Source: Aureisphaera galaxeae (GTDB taxonomy: Bacteria; Bacteroidota; Bacteroidia; Flavobacteriales; Flavobacteriaceae). From it: a stretch of 64,000 nucleotides of DNA. Shown here in pieces: positions 16,751-26,012 of this stretch (the stretch's first letter is position 1; every line of letters begins with the position of its first letter). Under the pieces are notes generated by a model. The model was not told where the DNA came from. It searched no databases and saw only the letters and a list, made by a program, of their open reading frames with translations. The stretch lies in NCBI RefSeq assembly GCF_028561275.1, contig NZ_JAQQTF010000007.1:1-64000 (forward strand). Reading direction: 5' to 3'. The position numbers and the translations under genes were made by a program.

Positions 16751-16786
16751 AAAAACCGTTCCCATCGCCATAGGAACGGTTTTTTG
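16751..16786 (+). terminator. Intrinsic terminator after the sigma/barrel operon
   Basis: AAAAACCGTTCC (16751-16762) pairs with GGAACGGTTTTT (16773-16784), then more T. Strong stem, T-rich on both sides, so it may act in both directions. Confidence 0.85.
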
Positions 16787-16840
16787 TTTTTGGTCACTGC
16801 TCAAAACCCTCTTTTCAAATACAAGAAATAATTCTAAGGC

Positions 16841-16875
16841 ATAAAAGAACCCCAAAGCGAAATGCTTTGGGGTTT
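16841..16875 (-). terminator. Intrinsic terminator of the RHS operon
   Basis: AACCCCAAAGC (16848-16858) and GCTTTGGGGTT (16864-16874) form an 11-base stem with a 5-base loop; on the minus strand it is followed by CTTTTAT. It lies 53 bases after the stop of the small putative immunity gene. Confidence 0.8.
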
Positions 16876-16927
16876 AGTTAGGGTATAAATTCCGCACATT
16901 CTATGTCTGTTCTCACTTTTTTACAGT

Positions 16928-17191
16928 CTAATCGCCCTCAATAATAAATCCTTTGTCTTCTTTCTTATATCTTGTTAGAAAATTGTAAAACTCAATTTCA
17001 TCCTTATTACCATTTTCCAAAGCATTCATTATTAAACCAATATGCGATGGATAAACTCTCGAGGTTCCATACAAATCTATCATGACTCCTTTATTATGAA
17101 GCTCAAAATGGATTCGCTCTAAGACACCCAATTTTAAAATAAATATAGGATCTTCTCTTTTGTGATCAGATATGTCATATATTTCTATCAT
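16928..17191 (-). CDS. Small protein after the RHS toxin gene, putative immunity protein
   Basis: An 87-aa acidic cytoplasmic protein (starts MIEIYDISDH, ends KGFIIEGD) with no signal peptide or membrane segment and no family I recognise. Its ATG lies only 5 bases after the stop of the RHS gene, in the slot where polymorphic toxins place their immunity gene, and its DNA is markedly AT-rich, like the toxin tip and unlike the RHS core. The immunity role is inferred from position, size and composition only. Confidence 0.65.
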   Translation of the reverse strand: MIEIYDISDHKREDPIFILKLGVLERIHFELHNKGVMIDLYGTSRVYPSHIGLIMNALENGNKDEIEFYNFLTRYKKEDKGFIIEGD

Positions 17192-17196
17192 TTCTT

Positions 17197-20100
17197 CTAT
17201 TGCGGAAACGAAGTTACTACTTTTCTCTTTTTTATATCAACAATTACTCGATGCCCCTTTTCACCTCTTGTTCCAATGGTTCTAGTAAATACTTTCTCAT
17301 ACCTGACTCTTCCATCAGCTTGTATTATTACACCATCAGGACTTTTGATTGTTCTTCTCCTCAATTTTTCAATTTGTGATGGCTTCTTATATTTACTTTT
17401 GTTTGGAAATTTTTTCTTGTCAACATGTCTATTAGGGGTATGTTTGGTTCCTCGAGCTTTTATGGGAAGCAATGCATTTAAGGCAGTGGTTGCATCCTCT
17501 GTTGCCTCAGGATCTGCTTCTGCATCCCTCACCAGAATAGTAAGTGCCCTGAAGTACATATTATCTGGAATACCAACTATTGATTCTCCATTCAAAATGA
17601 AATTGATATCCTCATTAACCTTTTGAGAACCAACTATGCTATGCCCCTTACTATAATCATATCGATCAGCATTATAGAAGTAAGGTCGTGGATCATTTTC
17701 TGAACTATCCGAATCTTCGGAAGATTCTGTGTTTGAATCATCTGATGAAGGGCTAATAACAACCTCATCCAAAGTTCCTCCTTGCCTTGCCCATTGGCCA
17801 GTGGAGTCGATAACATAGGTTACTCCATTTACATCATACGTGTCCCCAGGCTTAAAATTTGCAGCATCGGGACAATCCGGGCAAAGACCAGATGGATCTG
17901 CAAACCATATTGGATTGTTCCAACCAAAGGCGTATGGGGAAATGTCTTCTTGTTCAAAATTATCCGCCATTGGATCTATCACCATAAATCGGGCAATTGA
18001 CGAATCAAAATGTCTCCAATCCATCTCGAAAACATTTATACCTAAGTCCTTATTTAATTCTCTTGAATTAAATTTCCATTTTTGAGCTAGACTATTTCCA
18101 AAAGGATTAATACTATTATTATATCCCATCTGTACTAATCCAAAGGGATAATAGTTACTCTCTTCAATAATTTCTGTGGTCTCATCAATACTTCCATCAC
18201 CATTGCCATCACTATAACTCAACCGGATGTTTCCCAAATGATCTTTGAACTGAAAAACGTAGTCAAAATCACTATACTCAGGACTTCCTTTTGGACCTGT
18301 GTTGGTTACCGTTGGTACGATATACCCTTCTGGGTGGTTAATGAACTCCAAGGTTTCTATACCCGCACCGGCATATAACTTCTTGTACTTAAGATTACCG
18401 GCATAGGAAATAGTGGTCTCTACTCCAATCCCCTCAACAACCTTCTTTTGCAATTTAACCCCAGTGGCATCATAGGTATACTCGATCCTCTTGTTGGGAT
18501 TGCCATCGAAGGTAACTTGTGTAGGTAGGTTAAGATGGTTATAATCGATATCGGTGATACCCTTGTTGTTGTCCAACACCATGTTGCCGTTCTGGTCATA
18601 ATGGTAGTCACTGCCTGTATTGGTGCCATCCTTAAACCCATAATCTTCCAATGGAGTACCATTCAGGTTTTCGTCCACCTGCAACAATACATTCCCATCA
18701 TAGGTATAGCTTAGATCATCCCACATATCTATAAACATGCCATTATCATCATATCCCCTGCGGTTAAGCGAAAGGATGTTCCCGTTCTTGTCATAAGAGA
18801 GGTTGGATAAATCATGGTTATTTGTTAAAGCCATGTTAGAAAAAGCAGTGCCCTTTATACTTACAGCTCCAAGGATACGATTTAGGTCATCATAGGCATA
18901 ATTGTAGCCTCGTACATCTTCATCATCACTTTCCGTTTGCCAAAAGGTCTGTGAAATGTTTCCGTTGTATAGCGGTGTTGGGCTGTCGCCTATAGCGCTA
19001 TTCACTTCGTTATAATTGATCTTAAAGTTGAACAAGTCCGGAATTCCACCACCGATGCCCCCAGCATCCACCTTGTTAATGTCGGTCAACCAACCACGAA
19101 TGTTGTATGTATAATCTACATCCTGCAACTCGTTATCGAAGGCACCGCCAAATAGGGTGGCATCGGCAATCTCTGCCCCTTCAAAACCGGTAAAACTTAC
19201 TTTCCCTATAAGGCGATCCGAGTTGGAAGGAATATTCAGACTCTCGAACTCTGTTCCGTTCTTATAGAACTTCACCGAATTACCCACTCGTTCCACTTTA
19301 AAAATGTCATTGGCGGTATAGGTGCCATAGCTGAAAACCCCATTCGGATAGGCATTGCCATCCACCCGCAACTTGATCTTGACCCCTGTGGTGGTGGAAT
19401 AGTGCAAATGGATTCCATAATCCATGTACAGATTATCCGCATTGTTGGCATTAGAAGATTTTACCAAACCTACCACTACATGTTTGTTCGTTTGCTGTGG
19501 ACGAAACTGGATACCCCCATCTTCATTTGCCGGGACCTCCCCCTTGGTCTTTGCCAACGACGGCCATGCTTCCGCGTAGCCATTGGGATACGTGTTGGTG
19601 ATCGTTCCATCATAGGTAACATCCACATGAGTTTGGTCTTCGAACCCATCCACAAAAGAAACGCCCCCCACGCCCTTTTGGACAAGTTGGCCCAGTTCGT
19701 CATATTGATTCATGACAATGCGTTGCACAGATTGATTCCCTATCTTCTGTTTGTGTGATACCAAGCGACCCAAATGGTCATACATAAAATAATTATTAGT
19801 GATCACAGAAGGAAGGCCCGCCTTTTGATGATTATGCACTGTCTCAAGAGGTTTACCCGTATAATCCAACAACAAGCTTACAAGATCATTTGTTTCCAAA
19901 TAATCATTAACCGTCCGCATAAAGATTACACGTCCATAAGAATCATAGGCAGAAAAAAAGGTAATCCAATCATTCGAGCCCAAAACACGTGTTTTGATCA
20001 CAGTTGAAAGCCCTTGAGTGGTAGTGCTTACCAAACCATTCTCAGTGGTGGGCTGTCCCAGTACCGTAGTCGGTACGCCAATACCATCTAAATGACGGTA

Positions 20101-21366
20101 GGTATCGTAATAATGGATAGTATAGATGTCGTAATTATTTACGTCTGGTTTTACGTTGTTTGTGTAGTAAATCGCTTGGCCATTGATTGTCTGTTCCGTC
20201 GCAGTTACGGTCTCGTACAGATCGTTTTCGTTGTCCATTATGGTCTGTAGTGCAACACGCGTACTGCCATAGGTGTTCTTTCCCGTATATGCAACACGGC
20301 CTAGAGCATCATACTTGGTGAACAGCCAGTGGTTGGTAAGCCGCAGGTTTGCATCCTGCGTAAAGACGGGACGGTCCAACTGGTCATACACAATATACTC
20401 CCATCCTTTCCCAGGTATCTTCTTCTCAATTAATCTATTCCGCTTGTCGTACTTATATTGATATCCTAATTTATCGAGAATATTTTGATCAATAGTATTT
20501 CCAATACCCAATATATTGTCCGTCCCTTCTGGCGAAATTGTGTAGGTTAAGTTGCCAAAATCGTCATACACATAATAAGTATCGTGATTTAGCGAACTAG
20601 AAGGTCCTTTAAGTCCTCCACTGTTAGGGTCCTCAGACACAACACGCTTTAGAATAACTTTGCCCGCCTTGTCCTTAAACTCATAGGTTGTCCCATTATT
20701 ACCGTCGGTAGGAATCCAATTTTCATCTTTGGTCTGGGTGATGTACAACTCTCCATTACCGTAATTGCCATCATAGACAAGTTGAGGAGATTCGTAATCA
20801 TTCCCATTAAACTGGACTCGGAACCTCTTTACAATTAAACCATTTGTATCATACCCAAACTTGATCGTATGGTTATCTCCAGATAACAAGTACATTCTCC
20901 AGTCTTCCCCCGGTGCTGCTTGCTGTTGAGTACGCAGTAAGGGCGAAGCTTCAAATTCTGTTTCACTATAGGGATTGGTTGTATTTTCATATTTAGGCGT
21001 ATTGTAGAAACTGAGAATGTCGTTCTTCAAAGTGCTTGGGGCAGTAAAGCCAAGATCGTTCGCAATCTGCGTGCCACTGGCCCATGGCAAATATTGTTTT
21101 GGTTGCAATCCCAAATCGTCATATTCCATATAATTGGCTATGTTTTGACGATTGCCTCCAGCCCTAGCATTCAAACTTTGTACAGGACGACCAAGATCAT
21201 CATAATAGGTGACTGACTCTATTTTGGAATCATCATTGGTAACTAAGCCTGTCTGTGTTGCTTCTTGATAAGAAGTAGATTTCACATAATTTTCGGTGGC
21301 ATCTTGTCCCTTCGCCAAGAAAGGAAAGAACACGATTATAACTATTGTATATAGAAACTTTTTCAT
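17197..21366 (-). CDS. Secreted RHS-repeat protein with DUF6443 N-terminus and variable C-terminal toxin-like tip
   Basis: A 1389-aa protein. Signal peptide (about 1-20, ending AKG). A DUF6443-type start follows (NYVKSTSY, then YYDDLGRPVQS). Many YD/RHS repeats (YDxxGR..., YDKNGN) form the predicted shell, interrupted at about 555-740 by a jelly-roll, LamG-like insert (VERVGNSVKFYKNGTEF). The RHS core ends at about 1130-1160 with DPMADNFEQEDISPYAFGWN and WFADPSG, where polymorphic toxins switch to a variable tip. The tip (about 230 aa) has an acidic Ser/Asp linker and a basic final domain with HTPNRHVDKKKFPNKSKY, IGTRGEKGHRVIVD and terminal VVTSFPQ, a pattern reminiscent of BECR-fold RNase toxins. 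No PAAR, T6SS or type IX sorting signal. Follows the SpvB-like gene by 12 bases; putative immunity gene follows. Toxin activity is inferred. Confidence 0.85.
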   Translation of the reverse strand: MKKFLYTIVIIVFFPFLAKGQDATENYVKSTSYQEATQTGLVTNDDSKIESVTYYDDLGRPVQSLNARAGGNRQNIANYMEYDDLGLQPKQYLPWASGTQIANDLGFTAPSTLKNDILSFYNTPKYENTTNPYSETEFEASPLLRTQQQAAPGEDWRMYLLSGDNHTIKFGYDTNGLIVKRFRVQFNGNDYESPQLVYDGNYGNGELYITQTKDENWIPTDGNNGTTYEFKDKAGKVILKRVVSEDPNSGGLKGPSSSLNHDTYYVYDDFGNLTYTISPEGTDNILGIGNTIDQNILDKLGYQYKYDKRNRLIEKKIPGKGWEYIVYDQLDRPVFTQDANLRLTNHWLFTKYDALGRVAYTGKNTYGSTRVALQTIMDNENDLYETVTATEQTINGQAIYYTNNVKPDVNNYDIYTIHYYDTYRHLDGIGVPTTVLGQPTTENGLVSTTTQGLSTVIKTRVLGSNDWITFFSAYDSYGRVIFMRTVNDYLETNDLVSLLLDYTGKPLETVHNHQKAGLPSVITNNYFMYDHLGRLVSHKQKIGNQSVQRIVMNQYDELGQLVQKGVGGVSFVDGFEDQTHVDVTYDGTITNTYPNGYAEAWPSLAKTKGEVPANEDGGIQFRPQQTNKHVVVGLVKSSNANNADNLYMDYGIHLHYSTTTGVKIKLRVDGNAYPNGVFSYGTYTANDIFKVERVGNSVKFYKNGTEFESLNIPSNSDRLIGKVSFTGFEGAEIADATLFGGAFDNELQDVDYTYNIRGWLTDINKVDAGGIGGGIPDLFNFKINYNEVNSAIGDSPTPLYNGNISQTFWQTESDDEDVRGYNYAYDDLNRILGAVSIKGTAFSNMALTNNHDLSNLSYDKNGNILSLNRRGYDDNGMFIDMWDDLSYTYDGNVLLQVDENLNGTPLEDYGFKDGTNTGSDYHYDQNGNMVLDNNKGITDIDYNHLNLPTQVTFDGNPNKRIEYTYDATGVKLQKKVVEGIGVETTISYAGNLKYKKLYAGAGIETLEFINHPEGYIVPTVTNTGPKGSPEYSDFDYVFQFKDHLGNIRLSYSDGNGDGSIDETTEIIEESNYYPFGLVQMGYNNSINPFGNSLAQKWKFNSRELNKDLGINVFEMDWRHFDSSIARFMVIDPMADNFEQEDISPYAFGWNNPIWFADPSGLCPDCPDAANFKPGDTYDVNGVTYVIDSTGQWARQGGTLDEVVISPSSDDSNTESSEDSDSSENDPRPYFYNADRYDYSKGHSIVGSQKVNEDINFILNGESIVGIPDNMYFRALTILVRDAEADPEATEDATTALNALLPIKARGTKHTPNRHVDKKKFPNKSKYKKPSQIEKLRRRTIKSPDGVIIQADGRVRYEKVFTRTIGTRGEKGHRVIVDIKKRKVVTSFPQ

Positions 21367-21378
21367 CTTTCTCGGGTA

Positions 21379-24300
21379 TTAATTTGTTTTGTAATTGTAT
21401 TCGTAAGAACCTACCAGATTCATATCCTGATCTTTCACTTTTACCAAGCGGTTGGGTGCATCGTATTCAAAGTATTGCACGTCACCATTGGGTTCTGTCA
21501 TGGAGGTCACCCCTATGTCGGGTTTGTGGGTATAGGTAGTCACCAATGCTTCAGGAAAAGCTTGTCGAATCTTATCAATTTCATCACGTACCTGCTGATC
21601 CGTAGGGTCATTATTAAGAATGGCTAAGTTTATGATGGGAATTCCTGAAAATAATTGTGAATATTCAAGATTATCTACCTTGGCGACTGGATAGGTATGA
21701 TCATACCCCCAGACGTAAGCCGTTTTTTGTGCCGTAACACTACCTGAGGAACCCGCCTTTCGGCTCATTTGCAAAACGTTGCCATAGTCATCATAAGTGT
21801 CGAAGTATACATTGGAAGTCGCATCTCCCTCTTTAATTTGAATAACTTCTTGGGGCAGCACAACCTCATTATGAGTAGTGTAAACCATTTCGGTTTCCGA
21901 GGTATTCCCATTAATCTCACCACTTACCTTCACAAGTTCCGTTAGACGGTTTTGACTAATAAGCGTATTGATTTCTGGCGTTAAACCGGCCACCACGTCC
22001 TGTGGATAGGTGTATTGTGCTTTAACTAAGTCTCCTTTACTGTCACTTGTCTCTACTCGTGTAACTTGACGATGGGAATTGTTGTCGTAATAATAATTGG
22101 TGATCTTTTCTATATAATCCCCGTCGAAATAATCCCTTTTTGTAGTTTTTATAGGTCGTTTCCAATAAGCATTGATGTAAAAGTTATTTTTATGATGAAA
22201 GCTTTGAGGACCGAAATAATACTTGTCTATATCGGAACTTGGAATCCCATTAGGAGGAGCCGAAGATCTCGTGCAAACATCTCCAGTAGCAGAAGGGTCT
22301 GGACATTCGCTAATATAACCTCCAGTATAATTTTCATAGTACCTTTCATACGTAGTCCCATTAGAATGGGTGTCGTAGATAACAATATAGCGATCCTCAT
22401 TTCCATACAAAGTGTAGTTGGTTGCATAGATTTCGTCATTCAAATCATCTATGAGTACTTCATATTCGGTTTCAAAAGTCTGAAGTAGTTCGTTTTGTTT
22501 GTTGTAGACGGATTTTTTCTTCAGCTCTCCAGAGAGGAATTCATCATATCTATAATGGAATTTGTTTACAAAAGTAAATTCATTGTAGAACTCCGAAACA
22601 GTATATCCATTAATGGCTTGGGAAGAACCATCTAGCGAATAATTCACCTCTGTTACCTCATCGTAAGTGACAGCATTTTTGGCCCGGGAAGTTTGATTTT
22701 TTGAATATCGATAGAGATACAGATAATTTGCGATAGAAACCCCTGTACCACAACCTGGATCACAGGCGCAAGGACAACCAATAAGTTCGGACTCACTAAT
22801 TAATTCGGTGTAATCCAGATGCTCTTGCAATAACCCAGAAGATGCTTCTTTATAATCGGTTTCATTAGGTACAGAATTCAGGTTTGAATAGTCATCATAA
22901 TAATACCTTTTGTATCCCAATACATTCCCATCTCCATCGTGATTCTTAATTTTGTCCACTCGAAGTCCCCCGCCATAAATAACCTGCTCAATAAAGTTGG
23001 TTCCAGCTGCTTTATCAAAATAGTAGGTATAATGTGGGCTACTACTCATCAATAAATATTTGTAGGTTCCTGGCGCCAAATCCACAGAAAACTCGCCTTG
23101 GCTATTCCCTATGGTTTGTACTTGCTCTTGATAGAAATACCGTGAATTTGGATTGTCTCTAAATTCGGAAAGATTCGGAGTCACACTGGGATCGAAAATG
23201 ACCAAAATAGACCAGGCAACGTTACAAGGTTCGGTTCCACCGGTTGGGTGAAAGTCTGAAGTAATCCGTAAAGGAGTATCTTCATAATCTATGGTAAAGG
23301 TCCCTAGAGAATCTAAAGGAACATCGAAACAGGCATCATCAAAAGCAAAATAGCCATATGGGTCTGTAGAATTAGGGTCTACTCCACCTGTAAGTTGGGT
23401 GATTGGATCCCAAGTCGTTACCGATGGGAACTCCTTTCCAACGGGATGAAGAGCATAATCGAAGGTAGTATACCCTCCTGTAGGATAATTGATTCGTTTA
23501 AGTGTGCCTATTTTTGCATCAAACAAATCCGCATCGCGAATGGCCCCATTTAAGGTAAAGTGATCGTTTTGGACCCTAGGAACAAAATGCGAATTCCCAT
23601 TCATACCATTGTAGTAGCCCCAATAATCCTGTGCGTAGGACCATCTATCTGGGATAAAACCATCTCCTTCATATTCGAACGTATGGGTTTTAGATTCGGA
23701 ACTTTCCGTTCCATTACTTCCAACATCATATTGAGTAACCCCCTTTAGGCGTAGCCTTTTTTGGTTCTCGTCAATAGCATTAATGTCTTCAAAATAATCT
23801 GTATCGGTTTCTAGACGGGTAACCAGATCTCCTAGATTGTTGTATAGCTTTATTTCGTCTAGGTATTTACCCCCCTCTAAATCTTCCCTTGCCTGAGATG
23901 AAAGCAGAAACTCTGCACGCTTTGTCCCATTAATTTTAATCTCTTTTAAATAGTACTGCTCTATTTTAAAGTTTTTAGCTTTTGTCCGAGGACCCCCTTC
24001 ATCTGGGCCAGCAGTTACTCCCGAAATCCTGTTCTTTATGTAATTAATTTCACCATACTTCTGAGGGTTCGTCCATATATAGGGGACGTCGTTGTAAATA
24101 AATTCAATTACATCTCCTTTTACAGCAGAAACGATTTTGGTGAGGTGCCATGAAGACACAAATTTTAAGTATTGGTCGATTTCCTGGGGACCAGATGCCG
24201 TATTTAGAATCATGGTAAAATCGGATTCATTGAATTGTGGTTTCATAAACTCGAACCGGTTTCCATGTTCATCGGTAATTGTAAAATCCTGAAGGTATTT

Positions 24301-24960
24301 ATGGTTTAGGACAGAATTTCCTGTAATAGTAGGAGTAATTTTTATCGTTGCATTGTTTACACAAATGGCAGTATCATTATTATAATCGATAAAGAATTTT
24401 CCCGAAAGTCCTCCCGGCGCATTGAATTCATAGTAATCTGGTTGTGTTTCATAGGCTCCCGTCACCACATCATCTTTGAATTGGAAATATTCTAACACAT
24501 CACCGTCGGGATTCGCATTGTAGGGTAAGATGTGTTCCTTAAACTTGTTCATTTTAAGGTCTACCGAAGAAGCATAAAAAGGCTGATAGTCGAAGTTCGC
24601 ATCAAAAGCATCATCCGGATTTCCAATATTGACCCTGTTTATGACTCCTCCCGCTTGTAAATTCCATCCCAAACCGACCCAGGTAGCCATTTGGTTTACC
24701 TTTATTCCTGAGGCGTCATAGGTTAGCGTAATAGGAATGGAAAATTCCCTTCCGGAAATCGTCCCAACGGGAATACTAATATTAGGAGTCCCTGTAAAAA
24801 GGGAAGCCCCTTGATCTCCAAATTTCGTCAGGGCAGCCGCTTCTGGCGCATTTGGAATGGTCACATTGGGAGATAAATTTTCTCCCGAAGGCACAAAAGG
24901 ATCTTGTGCGTAGGTTGCCATTGTGCAGAACAGCAACCCAAGAAAAATGAGTTTTCTCAT
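21379..24960 (-). CDS. Secreted SpvB/TcB-like RHS-associated shell protein
   Basis: A 1193-aa protein with a signal peptide (MRKLIFLGLLF..., cleavage near YAQ). The mature N-terminus has GASLFTGTPNISIPVGTI, LPI-type TLTYDASGIKV and WVGLGWNLQAGGVINR, the opening of the SpvB/RHS shell family in Bacteroidota. Beta-rich sequence with sparse YD motifs follows, with an inserted beta domain near 590-690 and a Cys-rich CPCACDPGC patch. It ends in YD-type strands (EPNGDVQYFEYDAPNRLVKV, EYNYKTN) and lacks a toxin tip. The layout mirrors TcB, whose partner TcC carries core and toxin. ATG 24960 is chosen for the signal peptide; the frame is open further upstream. It starts the three-gene operon after a structured leader. 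Confidence 0.8.
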   Translation of the reverse strand: MRKLIFLGLLFCTMATYAQDPFVPSGENLSPNVTIPNAPEAAALTKFGDQGASLFTGTPNISIPVGTISGREFSIPITLTYDASGIKVNQMATWVGLGWNLQAGGVINRVNIGNPDDAFDANFDYQPFYASSVDLKMNKFKEHILPYNANPDGDVLEYFQFKDDVVTGAYETQPDYYEFNAPGGLSGKFFIDYNNDTAICVNNATIKITPTITGNSVLNHKYLQDFTITDEHGNRFEFMKPQFNESDFTMILNTASGPQEIDQYLKFVSSWHLTKIVSAVKGDVIEFIYNDVPYIWTNPQKYGEINYIKNRISGVTAGPDEGGPRTKAKNFKIEQYYLKEIKINGTKRAEFLLSSQAREDLEGGKYLDEIKLYNNLGDLVTRLETDTDYFEDINAIDENQKRLRLKGVTQYDVGSNGTESSESKTHTFEYEGDGFIPDRWSYAQDYWGYYNGMNGNSHFVPRVQNDHFTLNGAIRDADLFDAKIGTLKRINYPTGGYTTFDYALHPVGKEFPSVTTWDPITQLTGGVDPNSTDPYGYFAFDDACFDVPLDSLGTFTIDYEDTPLRITSDFHPTGGTEPCNVAWSILVIFDPSVTPNLSEFRDNPNSRYFYQEQVQTIGNSQGEFSVDLAPGTYKYLLMSSSPHYTYYFDKAAGTNFIEQVIYGGGLRVDKIKNHDGDGNVLGYKRYYYDDYSNLNSVPNETDYKEASSGLLQEHLDYTELISESELIGCPCACDPGCGTGVSIANYLYLYRYSKNQTSRAKNAVTYDEVTEVNYSLDGSSQAINGYTVSEFYNEFTFVNKFHYRYDEFLSGELKKKSVYNKQNELLQTFETEYEVLIDDLNDEIYATNYTLYGNEDRYIVIYDTHSNGTTYERYYENYTGGYISECPDPSATGDVCTRSSAPPNGIPSSDIDKYYFGPQSFHHKNNFYINAYWKRPIKTTKRDYFDGDYIEKITNYYYDNNSHRQVTRVETSDSKGDLVKAQYTYPQDVVAGLTPEINTLISQNRLTELVKVSGEINGNTSETEMVYTTHNEVVLPQEVIQIKEGDATSNVYFDTYDDYGNVLQMSRKAGSSGSVTAQKTAYVWGYDHTYPVAKVDNLEYSQLFSGIPIINLAILNNDPTDQQVRDEIDKIRQAFPEALVTTYTHKPDIGVTSMTEPNGDVQYFEYDAPNRLVKVKDQDMNLVGSYEYNYKTN

Positions 24961-24994
24961 AACAATTGAATTTAAAATTGAACACAGATAACCA

Positions 24995-25034
24995 CCCTTA
25001 AAGGGAGCTGCTTTCAACCCGTGTTTCAAGCAGC
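24995..25034 (-). promoter_or_regulatory. Hairpins in the leader of the RHS operon
   Basis: GCTGCTT (25007-25013) pairs with AAGCAGC (25028-25034), and next to it CCCTT/AAGGG (24995-25005) forms a short palindrome. Both lie 35-75 bases before the ATG at 24960, within the likely 5' untranslated leader. No T-run follows, so they look more like translation or stability control than termination. The remaining intergenic sequence to 25181 has no gene I can see. Confidence 0.4.
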
Positions 25035-25181
25035 GGAGGGATGCCCCTAGAAGAATTTACCATCGAAAATAGAAGGAGAGAAGCAAGTAAAAAATAAAGA
25101 ATGTATAAGTGCAGGGGTTCCTTTCAAATTCGTAAAGAAGAAATTCGAAATAGAATTTTTGGGACTCTAAAAAATTGAATA

Positions 25182-25931
25182 TCAGCCGTGAATACTTGGA
25201 TTTTGTAGTTCCTCCAAAATAAGTTCACGGGTCTGATCACGAAGCATGCGTTTGTCTTCCAACTCTAGAATACCGGTGGGAATAATGTCATGTACCCGAA
25301 CCCGCATCTTTCCGGGACCTCCGCTAAAAAAGGTGTAAGAAAATCGTTTTTTGTTGTCATGAAACGTCATGGGAGCTATAGGAATCTTGTGTTCTATCGC
25401 CAAGCGAAAGGCTCCGTCCTTAAACTGATTCAGTAGCATGGTTTCATCATCAGGCACACCGCCTTCAGGAAAAATACAAACGCTCAATCCACGTTGCAAT
25501 CGTTTTTGAGCTTCAGTAAACACATTGAGACGGCTTTTGGCATCGGAGCGATCTACCAAGATACAAGTTCGTTTGTAGAAAAATCCGAACAGTGGGATTT
25601 TGGCCAATTCGGCCTTACCCACAAACACAAAGGGATTTCTGGAAACCACATACAACATCAACATAATATCCGTCATCGACGTATGGTTGGCCACAAACAT
25701 ATAGCTCTTGCCTTTTTCAAACTTTACATCGCGTTTCACCTTGGGATAAAAGCCCATACCAAACAAAATGAGTTTTGACCAAAATCGCGCCAAGCGAAAG
25801 AAAAAAGGATACCAGCTGTCTTTTAGGATGCTTACAATGAGAATGGGAAACAATACCACTATGGGAAGGGCTACCAAGACGTAGAACCAAATTCGGTACA
25901 AAACATACCCTATGTTGCGAAGAAATCTCAT
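25182..25931 (-). CDS. 1-acyl-sn-glycerol-3-phosphate acyltransferase family protein (PlsC-like)
   Basis: A 249-aa inner-membrane enzyme expected to acylate lysophosphatidate to phosphatidate in phospholipid synthesis. It has a hydrophobic N-terminal segment (about 8-32), the catalytic H(x4)D motif NHTSMTD (His and Asp about 77 and 82), and the second block FPEGG that binds the phosphate. Size and motifs are typical of PlsC. It stands alone, divergent from trpS. Confidence 0.9.
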   Translation of the reverse strand: MRFLRNIGYVLYRIWFYVLVALPIVVLFPILIVSILKDSWYPFFFRLARFWSKLILFGMGFYPKVKRDVKFEKGKSYMFVANHTSMTDIMLMLYVVSRNPFVFVGKAELAKIPLFGFFYKRTCILVDRSDAKSRLNVFTEAQKRLQRGLSVCIFPEGGVPDDETMLLNQFKDGAFRLAIEHKIPIAPMTFHDNKKRFSYTFFSGGPGKMRVRVHDIIPTGILELEDKRMLRDQTRELILEELQNPSIHG

Positions 25932-25957
25932 TCGTTGCCAAAAATACTAATTTGAAA

Positions 25958-25987
25958 GTTGCAAATACTTCAAAAAAATTACCTTTG
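25958..25987 (+). promoter_or_regulatory. Promoter of trpS (GTTG, TACCTTTG)
   Basis: GTTG (25958-25961), 18 bases, then TACCTTTG (25980-25987), a full -7 match, 25 bases before the trpS ATG. Confidence 0.65.
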
Positions 25988-26012
25988 CTTGAAATTTGAG
26001 CAGAACCTAATT

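Noticed and set aside
17197-17470. EndoU or colicin E5 identity of the toxin tip
   Set aside because: The characteristic residue pattern of neither family can be fitted by eye; only a general BECR-like end pattern is seen.
16928-24960. Type VI secretion RHS effector
   Set aside because: No PAAR domain, no VgrG/Hcp genes and both large proteins have Sec signal peptides, so the export route is not type VI.
24961-25029. N-terminal extension of the first RHS gene to 25029
   Set aside because: It begins with TTG inside the leader hairpin and would hide the signal peptide that starts at ATG 24960.
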